From Citrobacter sp. (GTDB lineage: Bacteria; Pseudomonadota; Gammaproteobacteria; Enterobacterales; Enterobacteriaceae): a DNA stretch of 15,421 nucleotides. The DNA is taken from contig DXKH01000117.1 of the NCBI GenBank assembly GCA_019415335.1, positions 1-15,421 on the forward strand, read 5' to 3'. This document shows positions 7,500 through 15,421 of this stretch, piece after piece. The notes below the pieces were generated by a model. It ran no database searches. It was not told where the DNA came from and saw nothing but the letters and a program-made list of their open reading frames with translations. The translations under genes and the position numbers were made by a program. Positions within the stretch are counted from its first letter, which is position 1; the number at the start of each line of letters is the position of its first letter.

Positions 7500-7513
7500 G
7501 AACTCCATAAGAT
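7485..7513 (+). promoter_or_regulatory. Sigma-70 promoter of ycjW
   Basis: TTGTCA (7485-7490, 5 of 6) and TAAGAT (7508-7513, 4 of 6) are separated by the ideal 17 bases. They lie 36 bases before the ycjW ATG, leaving room for a short leader with GGAG at 7535-7538. The promoter is back to back with that of ycjX. Confidence 0.6.
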
Positions 7514-7548
7514 GTGCAACATTCACGTTCGGACGGAGTTCCTGACCT

Positions 7549-8547
7549 ATGTCCCCTACTATTTATGATATTGCCAGGGTTGCAGGCGTATCAAAATCCA
7601 CCGTATCACGCGTGCTGAATAAGCAAACCAATATCTCCCCGGAAGCGCGCGAAAAAGTGTTACGGGCCATTGAAGAATTACAGTATCAACCAAACAAGCT
7701 GGCCCGCGCGCTGACCTCTTCGGGTTTTGATGCCATTATGGTGATTTCTACCCGTTCGACCAAAACTACGGCGGGTAATCCGTTTTTCTCTGAAGTTTTG
7801 CATGCCATCACCGCCAAAGCGGAAGAAGAAGGTTTCGACGTGATATTACAAACGTCGCACAATCCGGCAGAAGATCTGCAAAAATGCGAAAGCAAAATTA
7901 AGCAGAAAATGATTAAAGGCATTATTATGCTAAGTTCGCCTGCCGATGAATCCTTCTTTGCACAACTCGACAAATACGAGATCCCGGTAGTGGTAATTGG
8001 CAAAGTTGAAGGTCAATACAGCCATGTTTATTCCGTCGATACCGATAATTATGGCGACAGTATTGCGCTGACCAATGCGTTAATTGAAAGCGGGCATAAG
8101 AATATTGCCTGCCTGCATGCGCCGCTTGATGTTCATGTTTCAGTGGATCGGGTAAATGGTTATAAGCAAAGCCTGGCTACGCATAATATTGCAGTGCGTG
8201 ATGAATGGATTGTTGACGGCGGTTATACCCATGAAACAGCCTTGCAAGCCGCACGGGAATTATTAAGCCAGTCACCGTTGCCTGAGGCAGTGTTTGCTAC
8301 TGACAGCCTGAAATTAATGAGTATTTATCGTGCGGCGGCAGAGAAAAACATTGCTATTCCGCAGCAGTTAGCGGTGGTGGGTTATAGTAATGAAACGCTG
8401 TCGTTTATATTAACGCCTGCACCAGGCGGCATCGATGTTCCGACGCAGGAGTTAGGTCAACAAAGCTGCGAGTTATTATTCCAGCTAATTGCCGGAAAAC
8501 CGTCACCACAAAATATTACCGTTGCTACGCATATGTCGTTGAAATAA
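7549..8547 (+). CDS. ycjW: LacI-family repressor YcjW of the ycj carbohydrate operon
   Basis: A 332-residue LacI/GalR-type regulator. The N-terminal helix-turn-helix and hinge (about 1-58) read [20 protein letters not shown], then the hinge helix [13 protein letters not shown] periplasmic-binding-protein-like sensor domain follows, with typical segments such as [12 protein letters not shown] (about 76-87), [11 protein letters not shown] and [11 protein letters not shown]. In E. coli, YcjW is reported to repress the ycjM-ycjV/ompG operon and to affect pspE-linked hydrogen sulfide production. The inducer is not certain. The ATG at 7549 follows GGAG with a 10-base gap. It is transcribed away from ycjX and converges with ompG across a REP element. 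Its place next to the sugar operon agrees with the local-regulator role. Its main target promoter, upstream of ycjM, is outside the window. Confidence 0.93.
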   Translation: MSPTIYDIARVAGVSKSTVSRVLNKQTNISPEAREKVLRAIEELQYQPNKLARALTSSGFDAIMVISTRSTKTTAGNPFFSEVLHAITAKAEEEGFDVILQTSHNPAEDLQKCESKIKQKMIKGIIMLSSPADESFFAQLDKYEIPVVVIGKVEGQYSHVYSVDTDNYGDSIALTNALIESGHKNIACLHAPLDVHVSVDRVNGYKQSLATHNIAVRDEWIVDGGYTHETALQAARELLSQSPLPEAVFATDSLKLMSIYRAAAEKNIAIPQQLAVVGYSNETLSFILTPAPGGIDVPTQELGQQSCELLFQLIAGKPSPQNITVATHMSLK

Positions 8548-8552
8548 ATGTA

Positions 8553-8584
8553 TGCCGGATTTAGCGCTCGCGCCGCATCCGGCA
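8553..8584. repeat. REP (repetitive extragenic palindromic) element
   Basis: TGCCGGAT (8553-8560) and ATCCGGCA (8577-8584) pair as a stem with the GC-rich centre TTAGCGCTCGCGCCGC, the typical E. coli REP layout. It starts five bases after the ycjW stop and ends 13 bases before the ompG stop. REP elements commonly sit between convergent genes, where they stabilise mRNA ends or act with Rho or gyrase. A single unit is present. Confidence 0.85.
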
Positions 8585-8597
8585 ATTTAACCCATTA

Positions 8598-9503
8598 TCA
8601 GAACGAGTAATTTACGCCGACACCTGCATAATGGAATTTATCGCTGTCGCCTTCGTCGTGATCCTGCCACTCAAACGCGTATTCCAGCGAAACGGAAAGA
8701 CCATTCTGGAAATCATAACCGTAAAATAACCCCACACGGTTAAAATCATGGCCTTCACGTTCAATATCATCCAGCCAGTCCCAGTTACTCCAGCGATCCA
8801 GCCCAATGCGCGTATACGGCGTCACCGAGTGGTTGCCGAGCGTCAGCGGCAAATAGGCACGAATTTCTTGCGTGGAAAACTCACCGTTATTGCGGCTGTC
8901 GTCCATATTGAAGCCGCGCTCGAGATAATAGTTCACTCGCAAAGCAACCGTTTCGTTGAAGGTATATTGCAGACCTGTTTCCGTTTCGACTCGGGTATCA
9001 GCGTAACCGGTCGTGTTCAGATCGTTGGCAAATTTATACATCGATAACCAACCGTTGAAACGTAAATCGTCAGTCAGTTTCACATCCCAGTCTGGCGCGA
9101 TTTTCCAACGCTGCATATTCGCCGTGTCTTTACCCGGTTCATCAACGTAGTGATAACCATAATTACGGAAACCACCAGTCAGACCGAAACTGAAATCATC
9201 GCTTTCGAGGAACTGATAATGTACCTCCAGCTCCGGGCGATCAAACCACGTTCCACGTTTACCCGCGCTATAATCTACCGGCCCTTCCTGATAATAGGCC
9301 AGAGAAATTCTCCACGGCCCGTTGGCGGCATTAAAATAGACAGAAGGCTCCGCGAGCCCATCCATATCTTCGCCATAACCTTCGACGTTTTCTATTTCGT
9401 ACATCGCGCCGATATTAAAGTGCCAGTCGTTCTTTTCCTCGGCCTGTGCGCAAGCCATTCCCGCACACATCACCAGTGCGGTACAGGGTAATAACTTTTT
9501 CAT
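8598..9503 (-). CDS. ompG: Outer membrane porin OmpG, monomeric 14-strand barrel
   Basis: A 301-residue outer-membrane protein. A signal peptide of 21 residues (MKKLLPCTALVMCAGMACAQA) with an Ala-x-Ala cleavage site leaves a mature protein beginning EEKNDW. The remainder shows alternating polar/aromatic strands and ends in Phe (GVNYSF), the signal read by the Bam machinery. OmpG is a rather non-specific monomeric channel that admits oligosaccharides and opens at neutral pH. The start at 9503 has AAGGAAC just upstream. It is the last gene of the minus-strand sugar operon, 44 bases after ycjV, with a GC-rich hairpin in between. Its place suggests it lets the operon's glucoside substrates cross the outer membrane. 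OmpG is poorly expressed in K-12 under laboratory conditions. The gene looks intact. Confidence 0.96.
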   Translation of the reverse strand: MKKLLPCTALVMCAGMACAQAEEKNDWHFNIGAMYEIENVEGYGEDMDGLAEPSVYFNAANGPWRISLAYYQEGPVDYSAGKRGTWFDRPELEVHYQFLESDDFSFGLTGGFRNYGYHYVDEPGKDTANMQRWKIAPDWDVKLTDDLRFNGWLSMYKFANDLNTTGYADTRVETETGLQYTFNETVALRVNYYLERGFNMDDSRNNGEFSTQEIRAYLPLTLGNHSVTPYTRIGLDRWSNWDWLDDIEREGHDFNRVGLFYGYDFQNGLSVSLEYAFEWQDHDEGDSDKFHYAGVGVNYSF

Positions 9504-9524
9504 TATTGTTCCTTGTATTATTCT

Positions 9525-9542
9525 GGGGGAATGCCTTCCCCC
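9525..9542. repeat. G/C-rich hairpin between ycjV and ompG
   Basis: GGGGGAA (9525-9531) pairs with TTCCCCC (9536-9542) around a 4-base loop. In the direction of transcription (minus) it follows the ycjV stop by five bases and is not followed by a T run, so it is not a typical intrinsic terminator. It may protect the upstream mRNA or lower ompG expression relative to the operon. Confidence 0.55.
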
Positions 9543-9547
9543 TGTAT

Positions 9548-10630
9548 TTAGCGAATTGCTATTTCCGTTTCTGCATCAAAGAAATGACATTTAGTCATAT
9601 CAAAATGAATAGTGATATTTTCTCCTGCATGATAATCATTTAACGCACCAGCACGGACCACTAACTCGTGCCCCCCAACCGTGGTGTAGAGCATAAATTC
9701 CGCACCGGTTAATTCTGCCACGCTAATTTTGGCGGAAATGTTATTTTCCTCTTGCGCGTCCGGATGAATATCTTCCGGGCGTATTCCCATCACGATGGGC
9801 TTATGCAAACTTTCCTGTGTTTTCAGAACCGCTAATTTCTCTTCGGGTATGGTTAATTTAAGCGTTTCCGTAACGAATTTATCGCCATCGATCGTGCCGC
9901 GAATAAAATTCATCGCAGGCGATCCAATAAATCCGGCAACAAACATATTCGCAGGTTGGTTATAAACCGTTTTCGGCGCACCGACCTGCTGAACAATCCC
10001 ATCCTTCATAATCACAATCCGCGTCGCCATGGTCATCGCTTCGGTCTGATCGTGGGTCACGTAGATCATGGTGGTGTTCAGTTTCTGATGCAGCTTGCTG
10101 ATCTCTGCGCGCATTTGTACGCGCAGCTTGGCATCAAGGTTAGAGAGCGGTTCATCCATTAAAAACACGCCCGCTTCGCGCACAATCGCCCGTCCGAGCG
10201 CCACACGCTGGCGTTGCCCGCCAGAAAGCGCGCCCGGCTTGCGTTTCAGGTACTCACGCAGGCCGAGGATTTGCGCCGCCCAGTTAACCCGCTCATCAAT
10301 CACCTCTTTGGCGATTTTTTGCATCTTCAGGCCAAACGCCATGTTGTCGTAGACCGTCATATGCGGATACAGCGCGTAGTTCTGGAACACCATCGCGATA
10401 TTGCGCGCTTTGGCTGGAACGTCATTCATTCGTTTGCCGTCGATCAACAGATCGCCACCGCTGATCTCCTCAAGCCCGGCAATCATGCGCAGCGTAGTCG
10501 ATTTACCGCAGCCTGACGGACCGACAAAGACAATGAACTCTTTATCGGCAATTTCCAGGTTGAAGTCCTTCACCACATGCACCTGGTTATCGTAGATTTT
10601 TTGAATATGTTGTAACGAAAGCTGAGCCAT
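9548..10630 (-). CDS. ycjV: Sugar ABC transporter ATP-binding protein YcjV, full length
   Basis: A 360-residue ATPase of the MalK/UgpC/MsmK (CUT1) group, which energises import through the permeases YcjO and YcjP with binding protein YcjN, all encoded beyond the right edge. Motifs in order: Walker A GPSGCGKST (37-45), Q-loop Gln83, signature LSGGQRQRVA starting near 135, Walker B VFLMDEP (155-161), D-loop SNLD (163-166) and H-loop His193. A regulatory OB/TOBE domain fills about 235-360. All catalytic residues are present. The length is that of a complete CUT1 ATPase, whereas the K-12 counterpart is annotated as a broken gene (ycjV plus fragment ymjB). The start at 10630 follows AAGGAATC. Thirteen bases separate it from ycjU. 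It could also serve other CUT1 importers, as these ATPases are often shared. Confidence 0.94.
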   Translation of the reverse strand: MAQLSLQHIQKIYDNQVHVVKDFNLEIADKEFIVFVGPSGCGKSTTLRMIAGLEEISGGDLLIDGKRMNDVPAKARNIAMVFQNYALYPHMTVYDNMAFGLKMQKIAKEVIDERVNWAAQILGLREYLKRKPGALSGGQRQRVALGRAIVREAGVFLMDEPLSNLDAKLRVQMRAEISKLHQKLNTTMIYVTHDQTEAMTMATRIVIMKDGIVQQVGAPKTVYNQPANMFVAGFIGSPAMNFIRGTIDGDKFVTETLKLTIPEEKLAVLKTQESLHKPIVMGIRPEDIHPDAQEENNISAKISVAELTGAEFMLYTTVGGHELVVRAGALNDYHAGENITIHFDMTKCHFFDAETEIAIR

Positions 10631-10643
10631 GTTGATTCCTTTG

Positions 10644-11303
10644 CTATACGTTTTGCCAGAAGGCCGATAACCGCGACCATGTGAGAGATTCCGTTGAGGG
10701 CAACAGCAATTGCGCCCCGGTTAAGCCCGCGCCGATCCCCACCGAGCGCATACCGCTGGCGTTAATGGCTTCAATGCCCGCCTGCGCATCTTCAATGCCG
10801 ATACATGCCTGTGGCGGCACGCCCAGCCCTGCACAGGCGGCGAGAAAGATTTCCGGGTCCGGTTTCGAATTTTTGAGTTGGGAAGCGTCCGCGCAGAAGG
10901 TGAAAAACTCGCGCAGCTCCAGCGCTGCTAAAATCGTCGGCGCATTCAGGGAGACAGAAGCCAGCCCAACCGGAATCTGCTGTGCTCGGAGCTCTACCAG
11001 CAAATTGTGAATGCCAGGCAGCACAGCATTAACCGTCAGTTCGCGCAGTGAGTGGACGTAAAGCAGATTTTTGCGATACGCCAGTTGCGCCCGTTCCTGT
11101 GGGTTAAAATCGCCCTCTTTACCCCCGTGCTGCAGAATTCGCCGCAGGGACTCATCGCGGCTGATCCCTTTTAGGAATTCGTTAAACTGCGCATCAATGC
11201 TGATGCCAATTTCAGCGGCAATCTGCTGCCACGCCTGGAAATGCAGATGCGCGGTATCGGTGATTACTCCATCCAGATCGAAAATTACCCCTTGCAGTTT
11301 CAT
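10644..11303 (-). CDS. ycjU: Beta-phosphoglucomutase
   Basis: A 219-residue HAD-superfamily phosphatase-like mutase that interconverts beta-D-glucose 1-phosphate and glucose 6-phosphate. Motif I is FDLDGVITD with nucleophile Asp9 and acid/base Asp11. Motif II is Ser116 in GLASVS, motif III is Lys147 in NSKPDP, and motif IV is Glu171-Asp172 in GIEDAQAG. The helical cap domain is inserted at about 16-90. The length is normal. The start at 11303 overlaps the ycjT stop by four bases (ATGA), and GGAGGG lies six bases upstream. The coupling fits the biochemistry: inverting GH65 phosphorylases such as YcjT release beta-glucose 1-phosphate, which this enzyme passes to glycolysis. It is also known as pgmB. 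Confidence 0.95.
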   Translation of the reverse strand: MKLQGVIFDLDGVITDTAHLHFQAWQQIAAEIGISIDAQFNEFLKGISRDESLRRILQHGGKEGDFNPQERAQLAYRKNLLYVHSLRELTVNAVLPGIHNLLVELRAQQIPVGLASVSLNAPTILAALELREFFTFCADASQLKNSKPDPEIFLAACAGLGVPPQACIGIEDAQAGIEAINASGMRSVGIGAGLTGAQLLLPSTESLTWSRLSAFWQNV

Positions 11304-13567
11304 TCACCCTCCTGATGCGTGGTAGCGGTCCCATTGAAGGGCAAAATAAAATCCCCCAAACAGAAAACAGATTCTTCAGCGACGTAAATAAGCTGACCGT
11401 TCAAGCGCAGTGAAACAGGCGCAGAAGTTCGAATCGCAATACGCTGCGCGTCGAGAGTGACCTGTAATTCGCAGCCCTGCCAGAACAGAGGGAAAGACAA
11501 CTGTTGCCACTGCTCAGGTAACGCCGGATTGAGATGTAATTCACCGTCACGCACACTCACCCCGGCAAAACCCTGAATCGCCCCCAGCCAGATAGCGCCA
11601 GTTGCGGCAGCGTGGATACCGTCATCACAGCTATGTGGATCAGCACCAAGATCGATTTCAGTCCCCTCGCGCCAGAACTGATAACTTTGGGTCAGCAGGC
11701 CACAGCGTGCGGCAACAATGCCGTGGATCGCTTTACTCAGTGAAGAGTCGTGAATGGTGCGCGGTTCATAAAATTGCAGATTGGCAAGACACGATGCCGC
11801 TGAGTACTGCTCCGGCAGCATGTAATTGAGCATCACCACATCAGCTTGTTTGAGGATCTGCATCTCGTTCACTTCTGCGCGTGAATAATCCAGCAGAATG
11901 GTTTGCTTCCCCGCCGCCGCTTTGTATTTCGCCAGATTAATCGCTGGTTTCGCCATAAACGAATCATCCTGCGGCAAAACGCCGTCGGGCTGAATTTCTG
12001 GCAGCCGCAGTTCTTTAAGGAACATTTCGGCGCGATGGATAAACGCATCGTCGCTACAGCCAAATTGACGAGCGATGTTCAGCGCCTGCTGGACGTTGTA
12101 ATACGCCATATAGCTGGTGAAGGCGTTATTATTGACATGTTCGGTATATTCGTCTGGCCCAATAACATCATGAATTTCCAGACGGTCGTTAACCCTCACC
12201 GTGCGGCTAATCCAGAACTTTGCAGTTTCCAGAAGTAGCGCCATGCCTTCATGAGCAATGAAACTTTCATCCCCCGTGGTCTGCCAGTATTGAACAACCG
12301 CCCAGGCGATATCGGCGACCAGATGATGTTCCGCCTGCGCCGAGGCCACTTTTTGCCGCAGCCCGGTGCGAATGTTAATGGCGGCAAATTCCGGCGTCTC
12401 TTCTTCGCCGCTGCGCGCGCTTTCCCACGGAAATAGCGCGCCCTGCCAGCCGTTGCGTCGCGCTTTCTCCTGCGCGCCTGGCAAGTTGTGCCAGCGATAA
12501 CGCAGTAAACTTCTGGCAATCGTCGGTTCGCTAAACAGATGGAACGGCAGTAAAAATACTTCCGTATCCCAGAAAACGTGGCCTTTGTAGCCTTCCCCGG
12601 TCAAACCTTTTGCCGCAATACTGCTGCGCTCGTCGTGAGCAGGCGTCATGATGCGTAGGTGATAAAGCGCATAATCTAACGCTTGCTGATCGTGCGCATC
12701 GCCACCGTTTACCGTGATACGACGTTTCTGCCACCATTGACGCCAGTTTTCTGTGGATGCTGCAAGAAGTTGGTCGTAACTCTGCTGTACACACATTTCA
12801 AGCTGACGAAGCGATGCACTACCCCACTCGTCTAAAGCGACGTGTCTGTCGTCCCGCCAGTCGATCCACACCCGTTTTTGCAGCGTCAGCGTTTTGCCCG
12901 CAGGTAGTTGTGCACTGGTATGTTGCAGCAAGCGGCGCTCTTTGGCGGTATAGCATTGCTGCACGTCACCGCTCACCTGGCAGCAACAGCTGATGGCCAC
13001 ATCACTGCGTCCATCCTGAGTGGTATAGATCCCCTGCATCAAATGCTGACCAAACACCCGCACCTGGGTTTCGTCGAGATGTTGTCGTCCGTGGTTGGTT
13101 TGCGTGGCGTCAATGCCTGTTGAAATCAGCACTGACGCGTCAGCGTCCAGCGGCGTAATGCTGATTTCCAGCGCCATCAGCGGCAGTTGTTCTGCCGAAA
13201 CAAAGCGACGGCTGGCAATGGCATAACGTGCGCCGCTGGCTGAAGACCAGACGACATTGCGACGTAATTCACCACTGGCGAAGTCAAGCTCGCGCTGCCA
13301 CGTTTCGCGGGATAGCGCAAAAAGTTCACCATTCAAGGTAATCTCCATCCCTATGACGTCAGGCAGGTTCACCAGTTCGTTGATGTCATTTTTCCCCGCG
13401 CGATGATAAAGCCCCGCCAGATACATACCGCGTGTCTGGCGCGTATAATCTTCTTCATGGCTGGCGCGAAGCCCAAGATAGCCGTTCCCCTGCGCCATCA
13501 GCGAAGCATACTTGTTCAGGGTATGCTGGCTGAAATGGGGTTCCGTTAACGTTACTGGCCTGGTCAT
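11300..13567 (-). CDS. ycjT: GH65 glycoside phosphorylase, kojibiose phosphorylase
   Basis: A 755-residue inverting disaccharide phosphorylase of glycoside hydrolase family 65. E. coli YcjT has been assigned as a kojibiose (glucose alpha-1,2-glucose) phosphorylase giving beta-glucose 1-phosphate and glucose. An N-terminal beta-sandwich covers about 1-270. A linker leads to the (alpha/alpha)6 barrel with [11 protein letters not shown] (328-338) for glucose binding. The proposed general acid is Glu473 in GPDEYTEH, and the phosphate-binding segments are KQADVVML (about 573-580) and HDSSLS (about 606-611). A small C-terminal beta domain ends the protein. The start at 13567 overlaps the ycjS stop by four bases and the end overlaps ycjU by four bases, so the three are tightly coupled. 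There is no signal peptide, so it acts in the cytoplasm on imported disaccharide. Exact linkage specificity cannot be read from sequence alone. Confidence 0.94.
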   Translation of the reverse strand: MTRPVTLTEPHFSQHTLNKYASLMAQGNGYLGLRASHEEDYTRQTRGMYLAGLYHRAGKNDINELVNLPDVIGMEITLNGELFALSRETWQRELDFASGELRRNVVWSSASGARYAIASRRFVSAEQLPLMALEISITPLDADASVLISTGIDATQTNHGRQHLDETQVRVFGQHLMQGIYTTQDGRSDVAISCCCQVSGDVQQCYTAKERRLLQHTSAQLPAGKTLTLQKRVWIDWRDDRHVALDEWGSASLRQLEMCVQQSYDQLLAASTENWRQWWQKRRITVNGGDAHDQQALDYALYHLRIMTPAHDERSSIAAKGLTGEGYKGHVFWDTEVFLLPFHLFSEPTIARSLLRYRWHNLPGAQEKARRNGWQGALFPWESARSGEEETPEFAAINIRTGLRQKVASAQAEHHLVADIAWAVVQYWQTTGDESFIAHEGMALLLETAKFWISRTVRVNDRLEIHDVIGPDEYTEHVNNNAFTSYMAYYNVQQALNIARQFGCSDDAFIHRAEMFLKELRLPEIQPDGVLPQDDSFMAKPAINLAKYKAAAGKQTILLDYSRAEVNEMQILKQADVVMLNYMLPEQYSAASCLANLQFYEPRTIHDSSLSKAIHGIVAARCGLLTQSYQFWREGTEIDLGADPHSCDDGIHAAATGAIWLGAIQGFAGVSVRDGELHLNPALPEQWQQLSFPLFWQGCELQVTLDAQRIAIRTSAPVSLRLNGQLIYVAEESVFCLGDFILPFNGTATTHQEGE

Positions 13568-14619
13568 AATTCCACACGCGTTCCTGTTTCTGCGGATTGA
13601 TACAACGCCGCCACCAGTTGCTGGATGATGTACCCCTGCTCGGCGTCGGCTATCATCACGGGCTTACCTTGTACGTGGTTGATAAAGGCTTCCATACTGC
13701 GCAGATGACGGTTGTCGTCTGCCATTTCCCGTTGCATCAGCGTCATTAACTCACCGTTGTTATCGGTGTAGATATGTGCTGGAAACAGCGTCGCCCCGGC
13801 TTTATCACCACAAAAGCTGACGTTCATAATCGACTGTTCGCGGATGTTGAGTGCAAATGAGGTCTCAAGCCACAGAATGCCGCCGTTATGAAATTCAATG
13901 GTGCCAAACAGCGAATCTTCGACGCTGTAGGTTGCCGGGTCCCACTCGCCAAATTGACCGCAGCTCTTTTGCGTTCCGATCTTTTGAAAGCTATGCGCGG
14001 TCACGCTTTTCACCGCCGGAAAGCCCAGTACATACATCGCCGCATCCAGCATATGAATGCCGATGTCAATAAGCGGCCCGCCGCCCTGCAATTCTTTATT
14101 AGTAAAGACACCCCAGCCGGGAACACCGCAGCGACGCAGGGCGCGGGCGGTGGTAACGTAAATCTCTCCCAAAACGCCGTTGGTCACCTGTTCACGCAGC
14201 TGTTGCGTATCGAGTGCAAAACGATGGTGAAAGTCGTAGGCCAGCACCTTGCCCTGTTTGCGCGCGGTATCGCACATTTCCCGCGCTTGTTCTGGCGTCA
14301 TGGCGGGCGGTTTTTCGCACATCACATGGCAGCCCGCTTCCAGCGCCATCAGGGTATGTTCGTAATGAAAACGGTTAGGTGAGCAGACGCTAACCACATC
14401 AGGTTTCACCGCCAGCAGCATGGCCTGCGGATCGTCCCACACGGATGCATTCCCGTATTTTTCTGCCAGCGCCTGCGCCTGGGAAAGGCGGCTGTCACAG
14501 ACAGCCACCAGTTCCAGATCGTTGCGGGTGCAGTAGTACGAAGCATGAACTTTATCCGCCACCTGGCCCGCGCCTATGATCGCGACTCGCAGCGGAGAGC
14601 TTGTCATTGCACTTTTCAC
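13564..14619 (-). CDS. ycjS: D-glucoside 3-dehydrogenase, Gfo/Idh/MocA family oxidoreductase
   Basis: A 351-residue NAD(P)-dependent oxidoreductase. The N-terminal Rossmann motif is VAIIGAGQVADKVHA (12-26). The signature EKP is at 102-104 (MCEKPPA), and the C-terminal substrate domain contains GGGPLIDIGIHMLD (179-192), whose Asp/His residues are typical of catalysis in this family. YcjS from E. coli has been described as oxidising the 3-hydroxyl of D-glucosides; it works with YcjR and YcjQ in turning gulosides into glucosides. The start is a GTG at 14617-14619, chosen because AGAGG lies a few bases upstream; an internal ATG at 14607 would remove four residues. It begins nine bases after the ycjR stop and overlaps ycjT by four bases. 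Confidence 0.93.
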   Translation of the reverse strand: MKSAMTSSPLRVAIIGAGQVADKVHASYYCTRNDLELVAVCDSRLSQAQALAEKYGNASVWDDPQAMLLAVKPDVVSVCSPNRFHYEHTLMALEAGCHVMCEKPPAMTPEQAREMCDTARKQGKVLAYDFHHRFALDTQQLREQVTNGVLGEIYVTTARALRRCGVPGWGVFTNKELQGGGPLIDIGIHMLDAAMYVLGFPAVKSVTAHSFQKIGTQKSCGQFGEWDPATYSVEDSLFGTIEFHNGGILWLETSFALNIREQSIMNVSFCGDKAGATLFPAHIYTDNNGELMTLMQREMADDNRHLRSMEAFINHVQGKPVMIADAEQGYIIQQLVAALYQSAETGTRVEL

Positions 14620-14628
14620 AAAGACCTC

Positions 14629-15416
14629 TTAGCAGGTACGCACCCAGGCCAAAGAATCACGGTACGCCTGGGCAGGATCTTCTGCCCGGATACGCCCTTC
14701 ATACACCACATAACCCTGATAGTTATCGGCGCGCAGCTGTTCAAACAGCGCGTGGAAATCGAGGGTGCCGCTGCCCGGCTGGTAACGATGGTTATCGGCA
14801 ATATGCACATGACCGAGCAAGTCGCGGTTGTCGTGCAACGCCTGCGCCAGGTTATCTTCTTCGATATTCATGTGATAGAAATCGCCGATAATCTGTACAT
14901 GTTTAAGATCGTTTTCGACGATGTAACGGCGGGCATCGGCGAGGGTGTTGATCATGTGATCCTGATAACGGTTTAACGGTTCGAGATACACCACGGTTCC
15001 GGTACGCGCTGCCACCTGCTCCAGTACGCGCAGGGAATCACTCACCATTTTGCGGTCGCCATCCAGGCTGCGCGGCGAGGTCATCGGCGGTAAACGGAAG
15101 GTAAACATGCCCATGCAGCAGGAACGACGATACCTTTACCGCCCACTTCGGCCAGCGCTTCAAGAATGCGTTCGATCTGCTTTAAGCCATTAAGACGACG
15201 CTCTTCGATAAAGTCGCCAATCCAGCCGTCATAGCCGCCGCAGGCGGTGGTCACCGGTAAGCCGGTTTCTTTGATTGCCGCTTTGACTTCTTCGATGTTG
15301 TTGACCAGCAGTTTGCCGTCAATCTCAAAACCATCGAAGCCCATCTCTTTGATATAACGAAATTTCTCCAGAATATTTTCCGGAAAGAATGCCTGATTCT
15401 GTGTGCCTATTTTCAT
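14629..15416 (-). pseudogene. ycjR: 3-keto-glycoside epimerase/isomerase YcjR, frameshifted
   Basis: A TIM-barrel sugar isomerase of the xylose isomerase-like (AP endonuclease 2) group, 262 residues when intact. It interconverts 3-keto-D-guloside and 3-keto-D-glucoside between YcjQ and YcjS. The frame starts at ATG 15416, four bases from the window end, and reads normally for 102 residues (to VVPAAW). It then shifts and stops after nine foreign residues at 15081-15083. The rest is found one frame over, resuming at GMFTFRLP and ending at TAA 14629-14631. The total of 788 bases is one short of 789, and a G run that codes TGG GGC when intact has only three Gs here (15110-15112 on the plus strand). 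The metal and catalytic residues Glu146, Asp179, His205 and Glu240 (intact numbering) all lie after the lesion. An ATG at 15114 could restart the second part, but it has no ribosome site. It could instead be a sequencing error. Confidence 0.9.
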
Positions 15417-15421
15417 TTTTT

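Noticed and set aside
12196..12519. A 107-codon minus-strand frame inside ycjT
   Set aside because: It lies on the same strand but out of frame within a GH65 gene with intact motifs, is very Arg-rich and has no similarity that I recognise.
13888..14976. Plus-strand open frames of 140-165 codons opposite ycjS and ycjR
   Set aside because: They lie antisense to well-identified enzymes, and their residues (many His, Arg, Gln) are typical of the reverse strand of GC-rich E. coli genes.
15081..15114. Programmed frameshifting in ycjR
   Set aside because: The site GCATGGGCATG contains no slippery heptamer, and no strong downstream hairpin or upstream Shine-Dalgarno-like stimulator was evident. A simple deletion explains it better.
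1..15421. CRISPR arrays, tRNA or rRNA genes, insertion sequences, prophage attachment sites
   Set aside because: I saw no spaced direct repeats, cloverleaf-like segments, transposase motifs or paired terminal repeats on reading both strands.

Overview
The window looks like Escherichia coli (or a Shigella lineage of it) chromosomal DNA. Nearly every protein is recognisable from memory as the counterpart of a K-12 gene, in the K-12 order but written in the opposite orientation: ycjY, ymjC remnant, mpaA, ycjG, tpx, tyrR, ycjF, ycjX, ycjW, ompG, ycjV, ycjU, ycjT, ycjS, ycjR. No rRNA, tRNA, CRISPR array, phage gene or insertion sequence was seen. Strain-level identity cannot be read from the window alone.

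Left part (1-2581). The 3' end of the alpha/beta hydrolase gene ycjY is followed, in a translationally coupled arrangement, by a 24-codon frame and a truncated Rossmann-fold remnant (ymjC). The remnant ends inside a perfect 9-bp inverted repeat, and an AT-rich gene-poor gap follows. Then come mpaA (+) and ycjG (-), whose 3' ends overlap by 26 bp. They encode consecutive steps of murein tripeptide recycling: MpaA removes diaminopimelate, and YcjG epimerises L-Ala-D-Glu to L-Ala-L-Glu.

Middle part (2582-7548). tpx (thiol peroxidase) and tyrR (aromatic amino acid regulator) converge on a strong 16-bp hairpin. tyrR carries an upstream TyrR-box palindrome that fits autoregulation. Upstream of it lie ycjX-ycjF, a GTPase-like and membrane protein pair with a 4-bp start/stop overlap, preceded by a sigma-32-like promoter. 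Back to back with that is a sigma-70-like promoter for ycjW, a LacI-family repressor. ycjW and ompG converge on a REP element.

Right part (8598-15421). This is the distal half of the ycj carbohydrate operon, all on the minus strand and read ycjR-ycjS-ycjT-ycjU-ycjV-ompG. It encodes a 3-keto-glycoside isomerase/epimerase, a glucoside 3-dehydrogenase, a GH65 kojibiose phosphorylase, beta-phosphoglucomutase, the ATPase of a sugar ABC importer and the monomeric porin OmpG. Several joints are ATGA overlaps. Porin plus importer would bring in oligoglucosides. Phosphorolysis by YcjT and mutase action by YcjU lead to glucose 6-phosphate, while the oxidoreductases and epimerase rework unusual glycosides. 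YcjW is the repressor known for this operon.

Two differences from K-12 stand out. ycjV is full length here (360 aa) where K-12 has a broken copy. ycjR is disrupted here by an apparent 1-bp deletion in a G run, upstream of all its metal-binding residues. I found no wholly new system. The best leads are the ycjR lesion, the ycjY-ymjC remnant zone and the divergent ycjX/ycjW control region.
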